Shown: in pieces, positions 1 to 6,993 of the stretch
Position numbering within the stretch: the stretch's first letter is position 1
Layout of the letters: each line of letters begins with the position of its first letter
IMG/VR virus record: IMGVR_UViG_3300003410_000048
Coordinates: 1-23,477 of that record
DNA from: a virus
Direction: 5' to 3' (one strand)
DNA: 23,477 bases
Program-made: the position numbers and the translations under genes
Notes under the pieces: generated by a model
Databases searched by the model: none
Told to the model about the DNA's origin: nothing
The model's input: only the letters and a program-made list of their open reading frames with translations

Positions 1-911
1 TGCATTTCCTCTTCGATCTTATTGACTTCTTCTTGTGCTTCGTTTAAAATACGAACACCGTCAAGTGTAACACCGCCAGGCATCTGCACACCTGCGAACT
101 TACTCAAGTTATTACCCCACTGCAATTTAATCAGTGCAGTAGCATACTTCTTGAGGAACATGTCATTGTACACTTGTGTAAATGTTGCAGGATCAAGGAT
201 TCGATATGCTTCAAAGATGAGATACTCATCGACTGCAATATCTACATTCCAATCCATATCAACGTATACACGATCAGACTTACGGTTGAAGCGAATGTTA
301 GGTGCAGTACCCAATTCCATCTCGATAAGAGATAGGTGACGCTTAACCATGTCGTAGTGAAGTACGGAAGTGGACGAAAGATCAAACAATTCGTTCAGAT
401 GCATTTGATATCGTACATCAAACATATCCATAGTAGACGAATTGGTGAAAGGGAAGACTCTTACAACACCAGTGATTGCATCATTAATTGTGACGTATCC
501 CAATTTGATGTCACCTTCCGCAACAGAGTTTACGACTGCGGCATGTGAACTTGCAACACCTTCTATTGTTTCACCATCAGAAAAATCCCCAACTTCATTT
601 CTAATGCGTAGGGTTGATGATGTAGGAAAGTCGATTACACGCGCCTTTGCACCACTGGTTTGACCGATAATAGTCTCACCTGCAATGAAAGATTCTGCGT
701 TTGTTGTAGTAAGTGTGATGGTGGTAGCGGTTACCTTGTGTTTAAGGTAAGTTCGCTCCACACCATCAAAGTGATATTCTTGAAAATATTGAATCGCTTC
801 ATCAACGCGATCTTCAACTTGATCATCCGATACGTTGATGTCAATGACGCCTTTTCCAAGGCGTCTTAGACAATATTCTTTTAAGTCTGCTCTAGATGTA
901 GGGTTTGCCAT
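1..911 (-). CDS. 13: Neck protein gp13 (partial at its C-terminus)
   Basis: The ATG at 911 opens a frame of 303 codons with no stop to the window edge. It begins MANPTSRADLKEYCLRRLGK and continues DDQVEDRVDEAIQYFQEYHF then DGVERTYLKHKV, the marine T4-like gp13 signature. Further matches are YQMHLNELFD, YDMVKRHLSLIEMEL, RVYVDMDWN, YNDMFLKKYATALIKLQWGN, KFAGVQMPGGVTLDG and a closing helix ending NKIEEEM. gp13 with gp14 forms the neck that closes the filled head and receives the tail. T4 gp13 is about 309 residues, so only a short tail is probably missing. Residues 65-128 look like an inserted module with two GETI-G units. The start is supported by AGGAG 8 nt upstream. Confidence 0.9.
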   Translation of the reverse strand, partial: MANPTSRADLKEYCLRRLGKGVIDINVSDDQVEDRVDEAIQYFQEYHFDGVERTYLKHKVTATTITLTTTNAESFIAGETIIGQTSGAKARVIDFPTSSTLRIRNEVGDFSDGETIEGVASSHAAVVNSVAEGDIKLGYVTINDAITGVVRVFPFTNSSTMDMFDVRYQMHLNELFDLSSTSVLHYDMVKRHLSLIEMELGTAPNIRFNRKSDRVYVDMDWNVDIAVDEYLIFEAYRILDPATFTQVYNDMFLKKYATALIKLQWGNNLSKFAGVQMPGGVTLDGVRILNEAQEEVNKIEEEM

Positions 912-918
912 TTAACCA

Positions 919-949
919 TCTCCTATTTGTTATTATTTATAATAGGAGA
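919..949 (-). promoter_or_regulatory. Hairpin enclosing a late promoter and sequestering the gp13 ribosome site
   Basis: On the minus strand a 9-bp perfect inverted repeat (TCTCCTATT at 949-941, AATAGGAGA at 927-919) has a 13-nt loop. The exact late octamer TATAAATA (941-934) spans the end of the 5' arm and the loop. The 3' arm contains AGGAG, the ribosome site 8 nt from the gp13 ATG. Read-through RNA would fold and hide that site, whereas RNA started at the late promoter would lack the 5' arm. Confidence 0.72.
934..941 (-). promoter_or_regulatory. T4-type late promoter before gene 13
   Basis: Exact TATAAATA on the minus strand, 22 nt before the gp13 ATG and inside the 919-949 hairpin. It would start the gp13 transcript near position 928, just ahead of the AGGAG site. 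Confidence 0.8.
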
Positions 950-950
950 A

Positions 951-1346
951 TTAGCGTAACAAACACTCCACTTGACCATGCTCTTGTGAGTTAGTGGTTA
1001 ATGCTACTGCTTTAACGTCTTGGAAAGATGCTCCATTGTTTGACTTCAGTTTTCCGAAAGATTCAGAAAGAACAAGTGCATCCCCCTTTCCAACGGAACC
1101 CCTAACATTAACAATACACCGTCCCATCAAAGCAACATATGGGTTTCCTGTTTTATCTAAAGCATAGATGACACCAATTACTCGGTTATCTCCAGTACCA
1201 TTAGTTACACGAATCTCATAGTTACCTGACTGAGCGAGAGAACATACAGTACCCACCTCAAGGAGATTGTTTGGGTCAACTGTAAATCTCTCAGCAAAGT
1301 CGGAGATTTGTCTTTCAAGAATTAGTCTACCATTTTTGATAGGCAT
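951..1346 (-). CDS. Beta-rich protein with a fibre-head-like GR(V)-V-G-V--GD motif (131 aa)
   Basis: The centre of the protein reads PYVALMGRCIVNVRGSVGKG followed by DALVLSESFGKLKS. The order ALMGR, V-V-G-V--GD-LV-S, GK--- is like a small beta domain found at the ends of phage fibres and similar trimeric proteins, where it usually reads ALSGRVPVKV-G-V--GD-LV. The rest is beta-rich (GNYEIRVTN, GVIYALDKTG). It lies directly before gp13, where T4 encodes the wac fibritin, but there is no coiled coil here, so it is not a fibritin homolog by sequence. A capsid or neck decoration role is possible. The ribosome site is AGGAG. The stop lies 2 nt before the hairpin that regulates gp13. Confidence 0.7.
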   Translation of the reverse strand: MPIKNGRLILERQISDFAERFTVDPNNLLEVGTVCSLAQSGNYEIRVTNGTGDNRVIGVIYALDKTGNPYVALMGRCIVNVRGSVGKGDALVLSESFGKLKSNNGASFQDVKAVALTTNSQEHGQVECLLR

Positions 1347-1359
1347 TTCTTATCTCCTG

Positions 1360-2040
1360 TTATTGAGAACCGTCAACGTCTGATACTGTTGGTTGTTTAG
1401 TTTCAGACACCGCTAGTGTAGTTGCAAGAGGTTCTGCATCTTCACCCTCAATACCTTGAGTGAATGCAAACTTCCACATTTCTTCTTCGGACAAATCAGT
1501 TCTTTCCAAATCTTTAGGTGAGTTTGGAAGAATCTGTAGAATGTCTTCGGATTGAACCATCCAGTGTTTAATTTCTGGTTTTGGAAAACGCTTCTTGATA
1601 GCAAGGCGGCGTGCTTGTACTGCATTCTTGAGGTCTTCTTTACCTTCAACCAACCACTCCCACAATGCACGAGTCAATAGTGGTTCTGGTGGCATAACCT
1701 GTCTGCGGCGAGCAATGTACTCACCCTGATCAAGAATATCCTGAACCATAGGAGCAAGTCTACGGAGTTCTGCTTGTGTTGGTTTCGGAAGAACGTTATC
1801 CTCATCCCACTCAAGAGTTTCGTAGTTTTCACCTTCCATTGACCACTGACAGTTTGGGAAAGCAATTCTCAATACGTTAGAAACACGATCTGCAGTAGAA
1901 CGTTCTCTGAAATATTCATTGTATCGAGCAAGATCATTCTCATCTAAAATACCACCATAACCCCACTTCTCTTGAATCGCTTCAATTTCTGCTTTAGTTG
2001 GAGGACCTTTCTTGATGAGTTCTTCAATATCAATTGCCAT
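1360..2040 (-). CDS. Unrecognised soluble protein with a PKPT-AEL motif (226 aa)
   Basis: No family is recognised with confidence. The protein is acidic and helical, with no signal peptide or membrane segment. Visible segments are PTKAEIEAIQEKWGYGG near residues 15-31, then ENYETLEWDEDNVLPKPTQA around 71-90, then PPEPLLTRALWEWLVEGKED around 117-136 and a basic helix (VQARRLAIKKRFPKPE). The pattern aromatic, W, then PKPT-(A/E)EL is like the short motif in XkdW-type and tail-fibre-assembly proteins, so a chaperone role for the fibre genes just upstream is possible but weakly supported. The C-terminal 25 residues are low-complexity. It has its own late promoter and a strong ribosome site, and the next gene follows 13 nt after its stop. 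Confidence 0.7.
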   Translation of the reverse strand: MAIDIEELIKKGPPTKAEIEAIQEKWGYGGILDENDLARYNEYFRERSTADRVSNVLRIAFPNCQWSMEGENYETLEWDEDNVLPKPTQAELRRLAPMVQDILDQGEYIARRRQVMPPEPLLTRALWEWLVEGKEDLKNAVQARRLAIKKRFPKPEIKHWMVQSEDILQILPNSPKDLERTDLSEEEMWKFAFTQGIEGEDAEPLATTLAVSETKQPTVSDVDGSQ

Positions 2041-2072
2041 TTTAATCTCCTTGGAATTAATTTTTCTCTATC

Positions 2073-2080
2073 TATTTATA
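2073..2080 (-). promoter_or_regulatory. T4-type late promoter before the 226-aa gene
   Basis: Exact TATAAATA on the minus strand in a 59-nt intergenic gap, 32 nt before the ATG at 2040. An AAGGAG ribosome site lies 7 nt ahead of that ATG. Confidence 0.82.
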
Positions 2081-2099
2081 AGAATTTCATTTTTGTTGA

Positions 2100-2603
2100 T
2101 TAAGACAACCCAGAAGAAATTTCTTTAACAATCAAAAATCCTTCGTAAATGTAATACGTTCTACCAGAGGCAACCTGAGATTGAACTTGATTCACCTGCG
2201 CATTAGTGTTGCCTGGTTTGTAAGCGTGTCTGAAACCAGAAGTGCGCGAAAAATCGTGGAAGTTACCATAGTTAGCATGAACCCTATCGTTTTGGTGCAT
2301 ATGTCCACGGACTTGATTACCACCGTTCATACCACCAAACATCTCACCAATATAGTGTTCTTGTTGACCATTTACAGTAAGACGCAATCGAATGTCCGCA
2401 TCTTCGCCAGGTTCTGAGTGTCTGATAGTACACGAAAAATCAGTTTCCATGATAGAATCGCCGTATTGAGGAGTGATTGTAACATTACCCCCGATATTTG
2501 ACCATCCAGTACTTGATGTACTCAAATCACCAATATCCGCGTATTTAAATTGTACTAGCAATGATCCGTGAACGACATGCTTTGTTACTTTTGTTAGTGC
2601 CAT
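2100..2603 (-). CDS. Tandem paralog 4 of a small virion protein family (167 aa)
   Basis: The last copy of the array. The head (MALTKVTKHVVHGSLLVQ), the ITPQYGDS strand, VNGQQEHY and the C-terminal EGFLIVKEISSG identify it. The central region differs from the other three, with an acidic EPGEDADIR loop and a His/Asn/Gly-rich loop (MHQNDRVHANYGNFHDF). The H-PG-TN motif is degraded to YKPGNTNAQ. Divergence confined to the centre and loop, with a conserved frame, suggests a shared scaffold with a variable exposed surface. Ribosome site GAGG overlaps the end of copy 3. A late promoter follows its stop, so the array ends a transcription segment. Confidence 0.76.
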   Translation of the reverse strand: MALTKVTKHVVHGSLLVQFKYADIGDLSTSSTGWSNIGGNVTITPQYGDSIMETDFSCTIRHSEPGEDADIRLRLTVNGQQEHYIGEMFGGMNGGNQVRGHMHQNDRVHANYGNFHDFSRTSGFRHAYKPGNTNAQVNQVQSQVASGRTYYIYEGFLIVKEISSGLS

Positions 2604-2611
2604 CTTAACCT

Positions 2612-3136
2612 CTATGTCAAATTGTGATTGTCGCCAGCGATTTCTGTGATGGTCATAAACCCATCATAGCAATTTACGCTATAAGCACCTGTCACATAAA
2701 TCTCATTTGCAAATGTTTGATTATTGGTACTGCCAGGCGCATGAATATGGTTCATATAGACTCCAGATGCCATCATATTAGCATTCCATGCTTGTTGGAA
2801 ATCATGTTGATTGTGTCTACCATTACGAACCCTCTGGTTACCTTGATATGAATTTCGTCCACCCAAAGCGTTTTCATATGTATATTCGGTTTGACCATTA
2901 ACTTGAACTCTCAAGTGTGCAGTATGATACGAGGTATTAATTGCAGAACCCGTATACATTGAACCTGTAAATACATACTCCAAATGAGAATCTGCATACT
3001 CAGGTTGTAGGGATAATGATTGTCCCCACTGCGACCACGATGCTGAACCATGAGTCTTATCAGAGATATCCCTAGAAACATGTTGTACGATTTGGGAACC
3101 GAATAATACATGTTTAGTTACTTTTGTTAGTGCCAT
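2612..3136 (-). CDS. Tandem paralog 3 of a small virion protein family (174 aa)
   Basis: The start is placed at the ATG at 3136, giving MALTKVTKHV like the paralogs. An upstream in-frame TTG at 3148 would add only MEFR-, and it overlaps the GGAG sequence that serves as ribosome site for the internal ATG, so the longer start is unlikely. The product is about 79 percent identical to the preceding copy, with identical length, so this pair is the most recent duplication in the array. Key segments are GSQIVQHVSRDISDKTH, VNGQTEYTYENALGG, NHIHAPGSTN and CYDGFMTITEIAG. The gap to the next copy is 8 nt, and a single polycistronic message is likely. Confidence 0.78.
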   Translation of the reverse strand: MALTKVTKHVLFGSQIVQHVSRDISDKTHGSASWSQWGQSLSLQPEYADSHLEYVFTGSMYTGSAINTSYHTAHLRVQVNGQTEYTYENALGGRNSYQGNQRVRNGRHNQHDFQQAWNANMMASGVYMNHIHAPGSTNNQTFANEIYVTGAYSVNCYDGFMTITEIAGDNHNLT

Positions 3137-3148
3137 TCTAAACTCCAA

Positions 3149-3673
3149 TTATGTTAATGAATGGTGGTTACCAGAAATTTCAGTTATGGTCATAAACCCA
3201 TCATAGCAACTTACGCTATAAGCACCTGTCACAAAAACCTGATTCTGAAAAATCTGCTCATTCGTATTCCCAGGCGCATGAATGTGATTCATATAAACCC
3301 CAGATGCCATCATATACGCATTCCAATCTTGTTGGAAGTCATGTTGATTGTTTCTAGCATTACGAACCCTCTGAGTGCCTTGATATGAGTTTTGTCCACC
3401 AAGTGCATTTTCATATGTATATTCAGTTTGACCGTTAACTATTAATCTTAAATGTGCAGTATTATATGATGTATTTATTGACGTTCCTGTATACATCGAA
3501 CCTGTAAATACATATTCCAAATGTGAGTCTTTATATTCAGGACTAATAGAGACACTCTCCCCCCAATTAGACCAATTTGATGCACTATGGGTTTTATCAG
3601 ATATATCCCTAGAAACATGTTGTACAATCTGTGATCCAAAAATAACATGCTTAGTTATCTTTTTTAATCCCAT
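3149..3673 (-). CDS. Tandem paralog 2 of a small virion protein family (174 aa)
   Basis: Same family as the flanking genes. It is the close relative of the next copy: equal length, and about 137 of 174 residues identical by hand count, with differences concentrated at the head, in the 30-45 region and around the H-PG-TN loop. Conserved features include GSQIVQHVSRDISDKTH, VNGQTEYTYENALGG, NHIHAPGNTN and CYDGFMTITEIS. The His-rich NQHDFQQ and NHIHAPG segments could bind metal, but this is speculative. The start is MGLKKITKHV with a weak GGGA ribosome site; a start-stop triplet pair (ATG TAA) sits just upstream and overlaps the real start by one base, which could modulate initiation. Confidence 0.77.
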   Translation of the reverse strand: MGLKKITKHVIFGSQIVQHVSRDISDKTHSASNWSNWGESVSISPEYKDSHLEYVFTGSMYTGTSINTSYNTAHLRLIVNGQTEYTYENALGGQNSYQGTQRVRNARNNQHDFQQDWNAYMMASGVYMNHIHAPGNTNEQIFQNQVFVTGAYSVSCYDGFMTITEISGNHHSLT

Positions 3674-3700
3674 TACATTTATCCCACATTTGTCTCACAA

Positions 3701-4201
3701 TTAAATAATGTGAGTACCGCCAGTACCAGTAGTAACCCCACTCGAAATTTCTTTTGCCATAAGAAAACCATCAGTACAGTAGTATGTACCACCAGTATTA
3801 TTATTCCTAGTTATCCGAACAGTAATTGCTTGGTTATTTGTAGTGCCAGGCAAATGGCGGTGGAACATACCAATCGAGTTACCAAAAGTTGATGTTTGGT
3901 TATACGATTCGTTGTGTCGTCCTGCAGTCATTGCATTCGCAAGTGTATATTCATTTTGACCATTTACATAAAGATATACTGTAGTTAATGCAGTATCACT
4001 ATTGTGCGCTGTACCACAGCGAATGGTTCCACTAAAATGCAATTCTAATATCGAATCTGCATATTGAGGAGTGAGGTCTAATGTTTGACCCCACTGCGTT
4101 ACACCAGTTGCGTTTGCACTCATATCGTTTTGATCTTGATACTTCATCTGAACGATAAAAGAACCATGTAAAACGTGCTTTGTGAGTTTAGTCAATGCCA
4201 T
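3701..4201 (-). CDS. Tandem paralog 1 of a small virion protein family (166 aa)
   Basis: First in transcription order of four related genes. It shares the head (M-LTK-TKHV--GS--VQ), an SP/TP-(Q/E)Y-DS--E strand, VNGQNEY, an H-PG-TNNQ motif and DGF--(A)KEISSG with its neighbours. Relative to the two central copies the middle is shortened and the C-terminus carries an extra GTGGTHII tail. I recall such MALTKVTKHV proteins as multi-copy structural genes in marine T4-like phages, without known function. Small size, beta-rich sequence and location among fibre genes suggest surface or fibre-tip proteins (inference). The ribosome site AAGGG lies about 10 nt from the ATG. The stop precedes a 27-nt gap to the next copy. 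Confidence 0.75.
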   Translation of the reverse strand: MALTKLTKHVLHGSFIVQMKYQDQNDMSANATGVTQWGQTLDLTPQYADSILELHFSGTIRCGTAHNSDTALTTVYLYVNGQNEYTLANAMTAGRHNESYNQTSTFGNSIGMFHRHLPGTTNNQAITVRITRNNNTGGTYYCTDGFLMAKEISSGVTTGTGGTHII

Positions 4202-4214
4202 CTTATATGCACCC

Positions 4215-6605
4215 TTAAATAAATCTTACAATCTCAAGATAATTTCCATTGTTTGGAATATCTGTGAGATAAAGTTTTGAACCTATTATCATATATTTAG
4301 TATGATCGAGAATTTCACCATCTCTAAATACAATCAATTTTTGTTCATTGTATGTATCCTGAATATTACCAAAGTTGTGCTTTTCAAATACAAAGTCGGA
4401 CAAGTCAAAGATTTGCTGAGTACCGTCACATACGATTGTCTTCTTACGAGTCTCTAGATTTGTTTCTAGTGAAGTACCATCATAGTCGGTAACATCGAAA
4501 ATACCCATTACTTCGATAAATGCTTGGAATGAAGGTGCAGTAGAGAATGTCAAAGTGTATCCATTCAAAGAATAATCTTTCTCTTGAATTACCTCACCAT
4601 CAACAAATACCATGACACCATCATCGTCATACGGAGAAGTTGTAGATTGGAATGGTAATGTGAACTGTGTAGTTGTACCGTCACCAATATCTTGCCAACG
4701 TCTACGATTAGTTGGAGTAACTGTAGTACACTTGAGAACGTGAACGTTGATGTTTGCACCATATGCAGGAACATCATCAAAGAATGATAACTTGTTCCCT
4801 ACGACCATATATGAGTTATCGTGCTGATAAACACCATCAACGTGTACGATTACTGTTGAATCTGAATCTGGGTGTAGTTCGTTACCAACCTCATTATTGC
4901 TGTCGTCATATAGACGGAAAGTTTGACGATTACCATCACCAGTTGCAGGATTACCTGTCTGAACATATTGCATAGAGTGTTGTGCAGGACAAGCATCAAA
5001 GAAGATCAAGTCAACGAATACATCACCATCCCCTGATTGTGGAGAATCTGTACCTGCACCACCACCTAATGTGAGAGTATCTCCACTTAGGGTGTATGAA
5101 TCTTTATCCTGAATAATGCCGTTTACTACCACCATTACTCGGTCTTTACCCCAACCCATAAATTGGGTATTTCCCCAAGCACCTGCTACACCTGCATTTT
5201 CAAACACAACACTACCAGTAACACCATACTGGAATGTGGTTTGTGCTTCGGTAGTTGATTCCCAAGTAATACGAGATATATCAGCATCCGCAAGAATAAC
5301 TGAGTCGTCATTACCAATGAGACGACTAATATCACGAATCTCTACTTTAGCAGGGTTATTGTTGTGACCTGCATATGAACCAAGGTCAACTACCTGATTT
5401 GATGCACCAGAACCTTCATTGAAGTCTGCTGATAAAATTGTATATTCGTGAGGTGGTTGGATAATACCATCAACAGATACAAGAATCTTACCTTCATCAT
5501 CTGGGAGTGCATATGTAGTTTCCTTGCGGAAAGTATCGTCTTGGAAATCCCAGATGTGGTTATTGATATCCCAGTAACGCTGACCATCACTGTTACGAAC
5601 TGATGTGATACGAACTACTGCGTTATTTGAAGAACCACTCTGAATGATTGTTAAATCTTCAGATGTATTGTAGTTGTATGCAAAGTCTCCACCTGCTAAA
5701 TCTGTGTTGACTGTTACACCAGTTACCACACCACCAGATGCAGTGATATTTACACGCAAACCTTCACCAGAACCACCACGCGCTTCTAGGTTGGTTGCTG
5801 TAGAATATCCAGATGAACCACCAGACTGTAGTGATACACCATTAGGAATACCATCTCTATCTTCGCCGATCATACATCTACGGTTTAGGTTGGTGAAAGT
5901 AGAACCAACCAAACCACGGAATTCCATTTCTTCGTACTGCCCAGGCACGTTCTCTTGAACATACTTGTATTCGTTAACTAGAGCATACTGTCTGTCATTC
6001 TTAATGTTACGACCTTCAGTTACAATCAAGTTATGCTCTGCGGCAGGTTTCTGGTGCATTGGGAAGATGTTCTGATAACCATCTGCTTTCACGCGAGTGC
6101 GCTGAATACTCAAGTTATTAGATGCTTGAACGTTACCAGATGGATCAATTACGTCATATACACCACGGAACTCAATCTCTGAGTTGATGGATGGGGTAAA
6201 CATAAAGATACACTTGTGACCTTCGACAAGGTATTTTTCATCGTTTTGGAGGTCACCATTGATCGATACAAGAATTGAACCATCTTCTGGAGGAATAAAA
6301 CCAATATCGTAAATACGAGAAACGCCATCTGCATAATAGAAAGTGTTACGAGTCGATTGTTTATCTGAAGACTTCAGACATACAATAAGAATCTCAGTAC
6401 CATCGTCTGGAATGTCAGTAAAGATAATTTTATCTGGATGCTTGAAAATATAATCATAGTCACTCAAAAATACACCGTTGATGTAGATTGAGAGTTGATT
6501 ATCAGACGCAGGGATAAAGTCAAGAGTGAAAATCTTGTCTAGACCATTACCAATGACACGCTGTTGTCTTACTTTTACGTCTTTGGTTCTACCGATAAAC
6601 GCCAT
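4215..6605 (-). CDS. Repetitive fibre-like structural protein with about eight beta modules (796 aa)
   Basis: Nearly the whole protein is made of a repeated module of 65-85 residues. Its consensus is DG--Q-F-L, then a strand (V-V-V(D/N)G----), then (D/S)Y-(V/L)-G--L-F, then P--G--I-V. Copies can be seen at about residues 12-77, 86-150, 167-235, 345-425, 455-540, 545-626, 634-705 and 720-796; examples are VIVHVDGVYQHDNSYMVVGN and VMVFVDGEVIQEKDYSLNGY. Between copies three and four lies a Gly-rich insert (residues 235-345) with the GYSTATNLEARGGSGEG pattern also present in gp7-like and gp8. This bead-like architecture fits a fibre or spike shaft. No enzyme domain is seen. The ribosome site is GAGGGGAT, 7 nt before the ATG. 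Confidence 0.8.
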   Translation of the reverse strand: MAFIGRTKDVKVRQQRVIGNGLDKIFTLDFIPASDNQLSIYINGVFLSDYDYIFKHPDKIIFTDIPDDGTEILIVCLKSSDKQSTRNTFYYADGVSRIYDIGFIPPEDGSILVSINGDLQNDEKYLVEGHKCIFMFTPSINSEIEFRGVYDVIDPSGNVQASNNLSIQRTRVKADGYQNIFPMHQKPAAEHNLIVTEGRNIKNDRQYALVNEYKYVQENVPGQYEEMEFRGLVGSTFTNLNRRCMIGEDRDGIPNGVSLQSGGSSGYSTATNLEARGGSGEGLRVNITASGGVVTGVTVNTDLAGGDFAYNYNTSEDLTIIQSGSSNNAVVRITSVRNSDGQRYWDINNHIWDFQDDTFRKETTYALPDDEGKILVSVDGIIQPPHEYTILSADFNEGSGASNQVVDLGSYAGHNNNPAKVEIRDISRLIGNDDSVILADADISRITWESTTEAQTTFQYGVTGSVVFENAGVAGAWGNTQFMGWGKDRVMVVVNGIIQDKDSYTLSGDTLTLGGGAGTDSPQSGDGDVFVDLIFFDACPAQHSMQYVQTGNPATGDGNRQTFRLYDDSNNEVGNELHPDSDSTVIVHVDGVYQHDNSYMVVGNKLSFFDDVPAYGANINVHVLKCTTVTPTNRRRWQDIGDGTTTQFTLPFQSTTSPYDDDGVMVFVDGEVIQEKDYSLNGYTLTFSTAPSFQAFIEVMGIFDVTDYDGTSLETNLETRKKTIVCDGTQQIFDLSDFVFEKHNFGNIQDTYNEQKLIVFRDGEILDHTKYMIIGSKLYLTDIPNNGNYLEIVRFI

Positions 6606-6620
6606 CTATTTTATCCCCTC

Positions 6621-6950
6621 TTATGGTGTGAACTCAAGAACACTAGCAAATGCATCAATGGATGCATCACGAGAACTAGTAACTTTGAGTGACTCACCGT
6701 CTTGTAAATTGATTGGTCTATCAATGACTAAGTATTGGTTCGCACCTACTGGTTGCATATAAGCAATATTAGTGGAAGAACCACCACCAGATGCAACTAC
6801 TTCAACATTAGCATATAAGTCTTCTAAACCATAAGTATTGCACAGGTAGACTGCGTGTATAACAGCATATTTACCTGCAGGAACTGTGTAAATAGTTGTT
6901 CCTGTATCAGATACTGTCTGCTTACCGTTTTTAAATAATCCGCTTGCCAT
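6621..6950 (-). CDS. Small beta-rich virion protein (109 aa)
   Basis: It begins MASGLFKNGKQTVSDTG and then TTIYTVPAGKYAVIHAVYLC, with a Gly/Ser-rich turn (ASGGGSS) near residue 55 and INLQDGESLKVTSSRD near 80-95. The strand pattern resembles the 111-aa protein at 9128-9463. These small proteins each precede a long fibre gene, so they might form a collar or joint for it (inference from gene order only). The gene has its own late promoter, suggesting that the 796-aa protein and possibly the downstream paralog array are expressed from this point. No other function is visible. Confidence 0.72.
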   Translation of the reverse strand: MASGLFKNGKQTVSDTGTTIYTVPAGKYAVIHAVYLCNTYGLEDLYANVEVVASGGGSSTNIAYMQPVGANQYLVIDRPINLQDGESLKVTSSRDASIDAFASVLEFTP

Positions 6951-6981
6951 TGATCATTATCCCATTAAAATCTGTTATTCA

Positions 6982-6989
6982 TATTTATA
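6982..6989 (-). promoter_or_regulatory. T4-type late promoter before the 109-aa gene
   Basis: Exact TATAAATA on the minus strand, four bases after the stop of the 709-aa fibre gene and 31 nt before the ATG at 6950. A GGGAT sequence acts as a moderate ribosome site. Confidence 0.8.
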
Positions 6990-6993
6990 ATAC

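Noticed and set aside
22-869. Plus-strand open frames at the left edge as small genes in an otherwise empty first 900 bases.
   Set aside because: The region is fully explained by the minus-strand gp13 frame, which is open from 911 to the window edge and matches the family throughout.
951-1346. The 131-aa gene as a T4 wac (fibritin) homolog, from its position before gene 13.
   Set aside because: Fibritin is a long coiled coil with a small foldon; this protein is short, beta-rich and has no heptad pattern.
3137-3148. A longer start (TTG at 3148) for the third paralog, adding MEFR.
   Set aside because: The paralogs start at the equivalent of the ATG at 3136, and the extra codons contain the GGAG ribosome site for that ATG.
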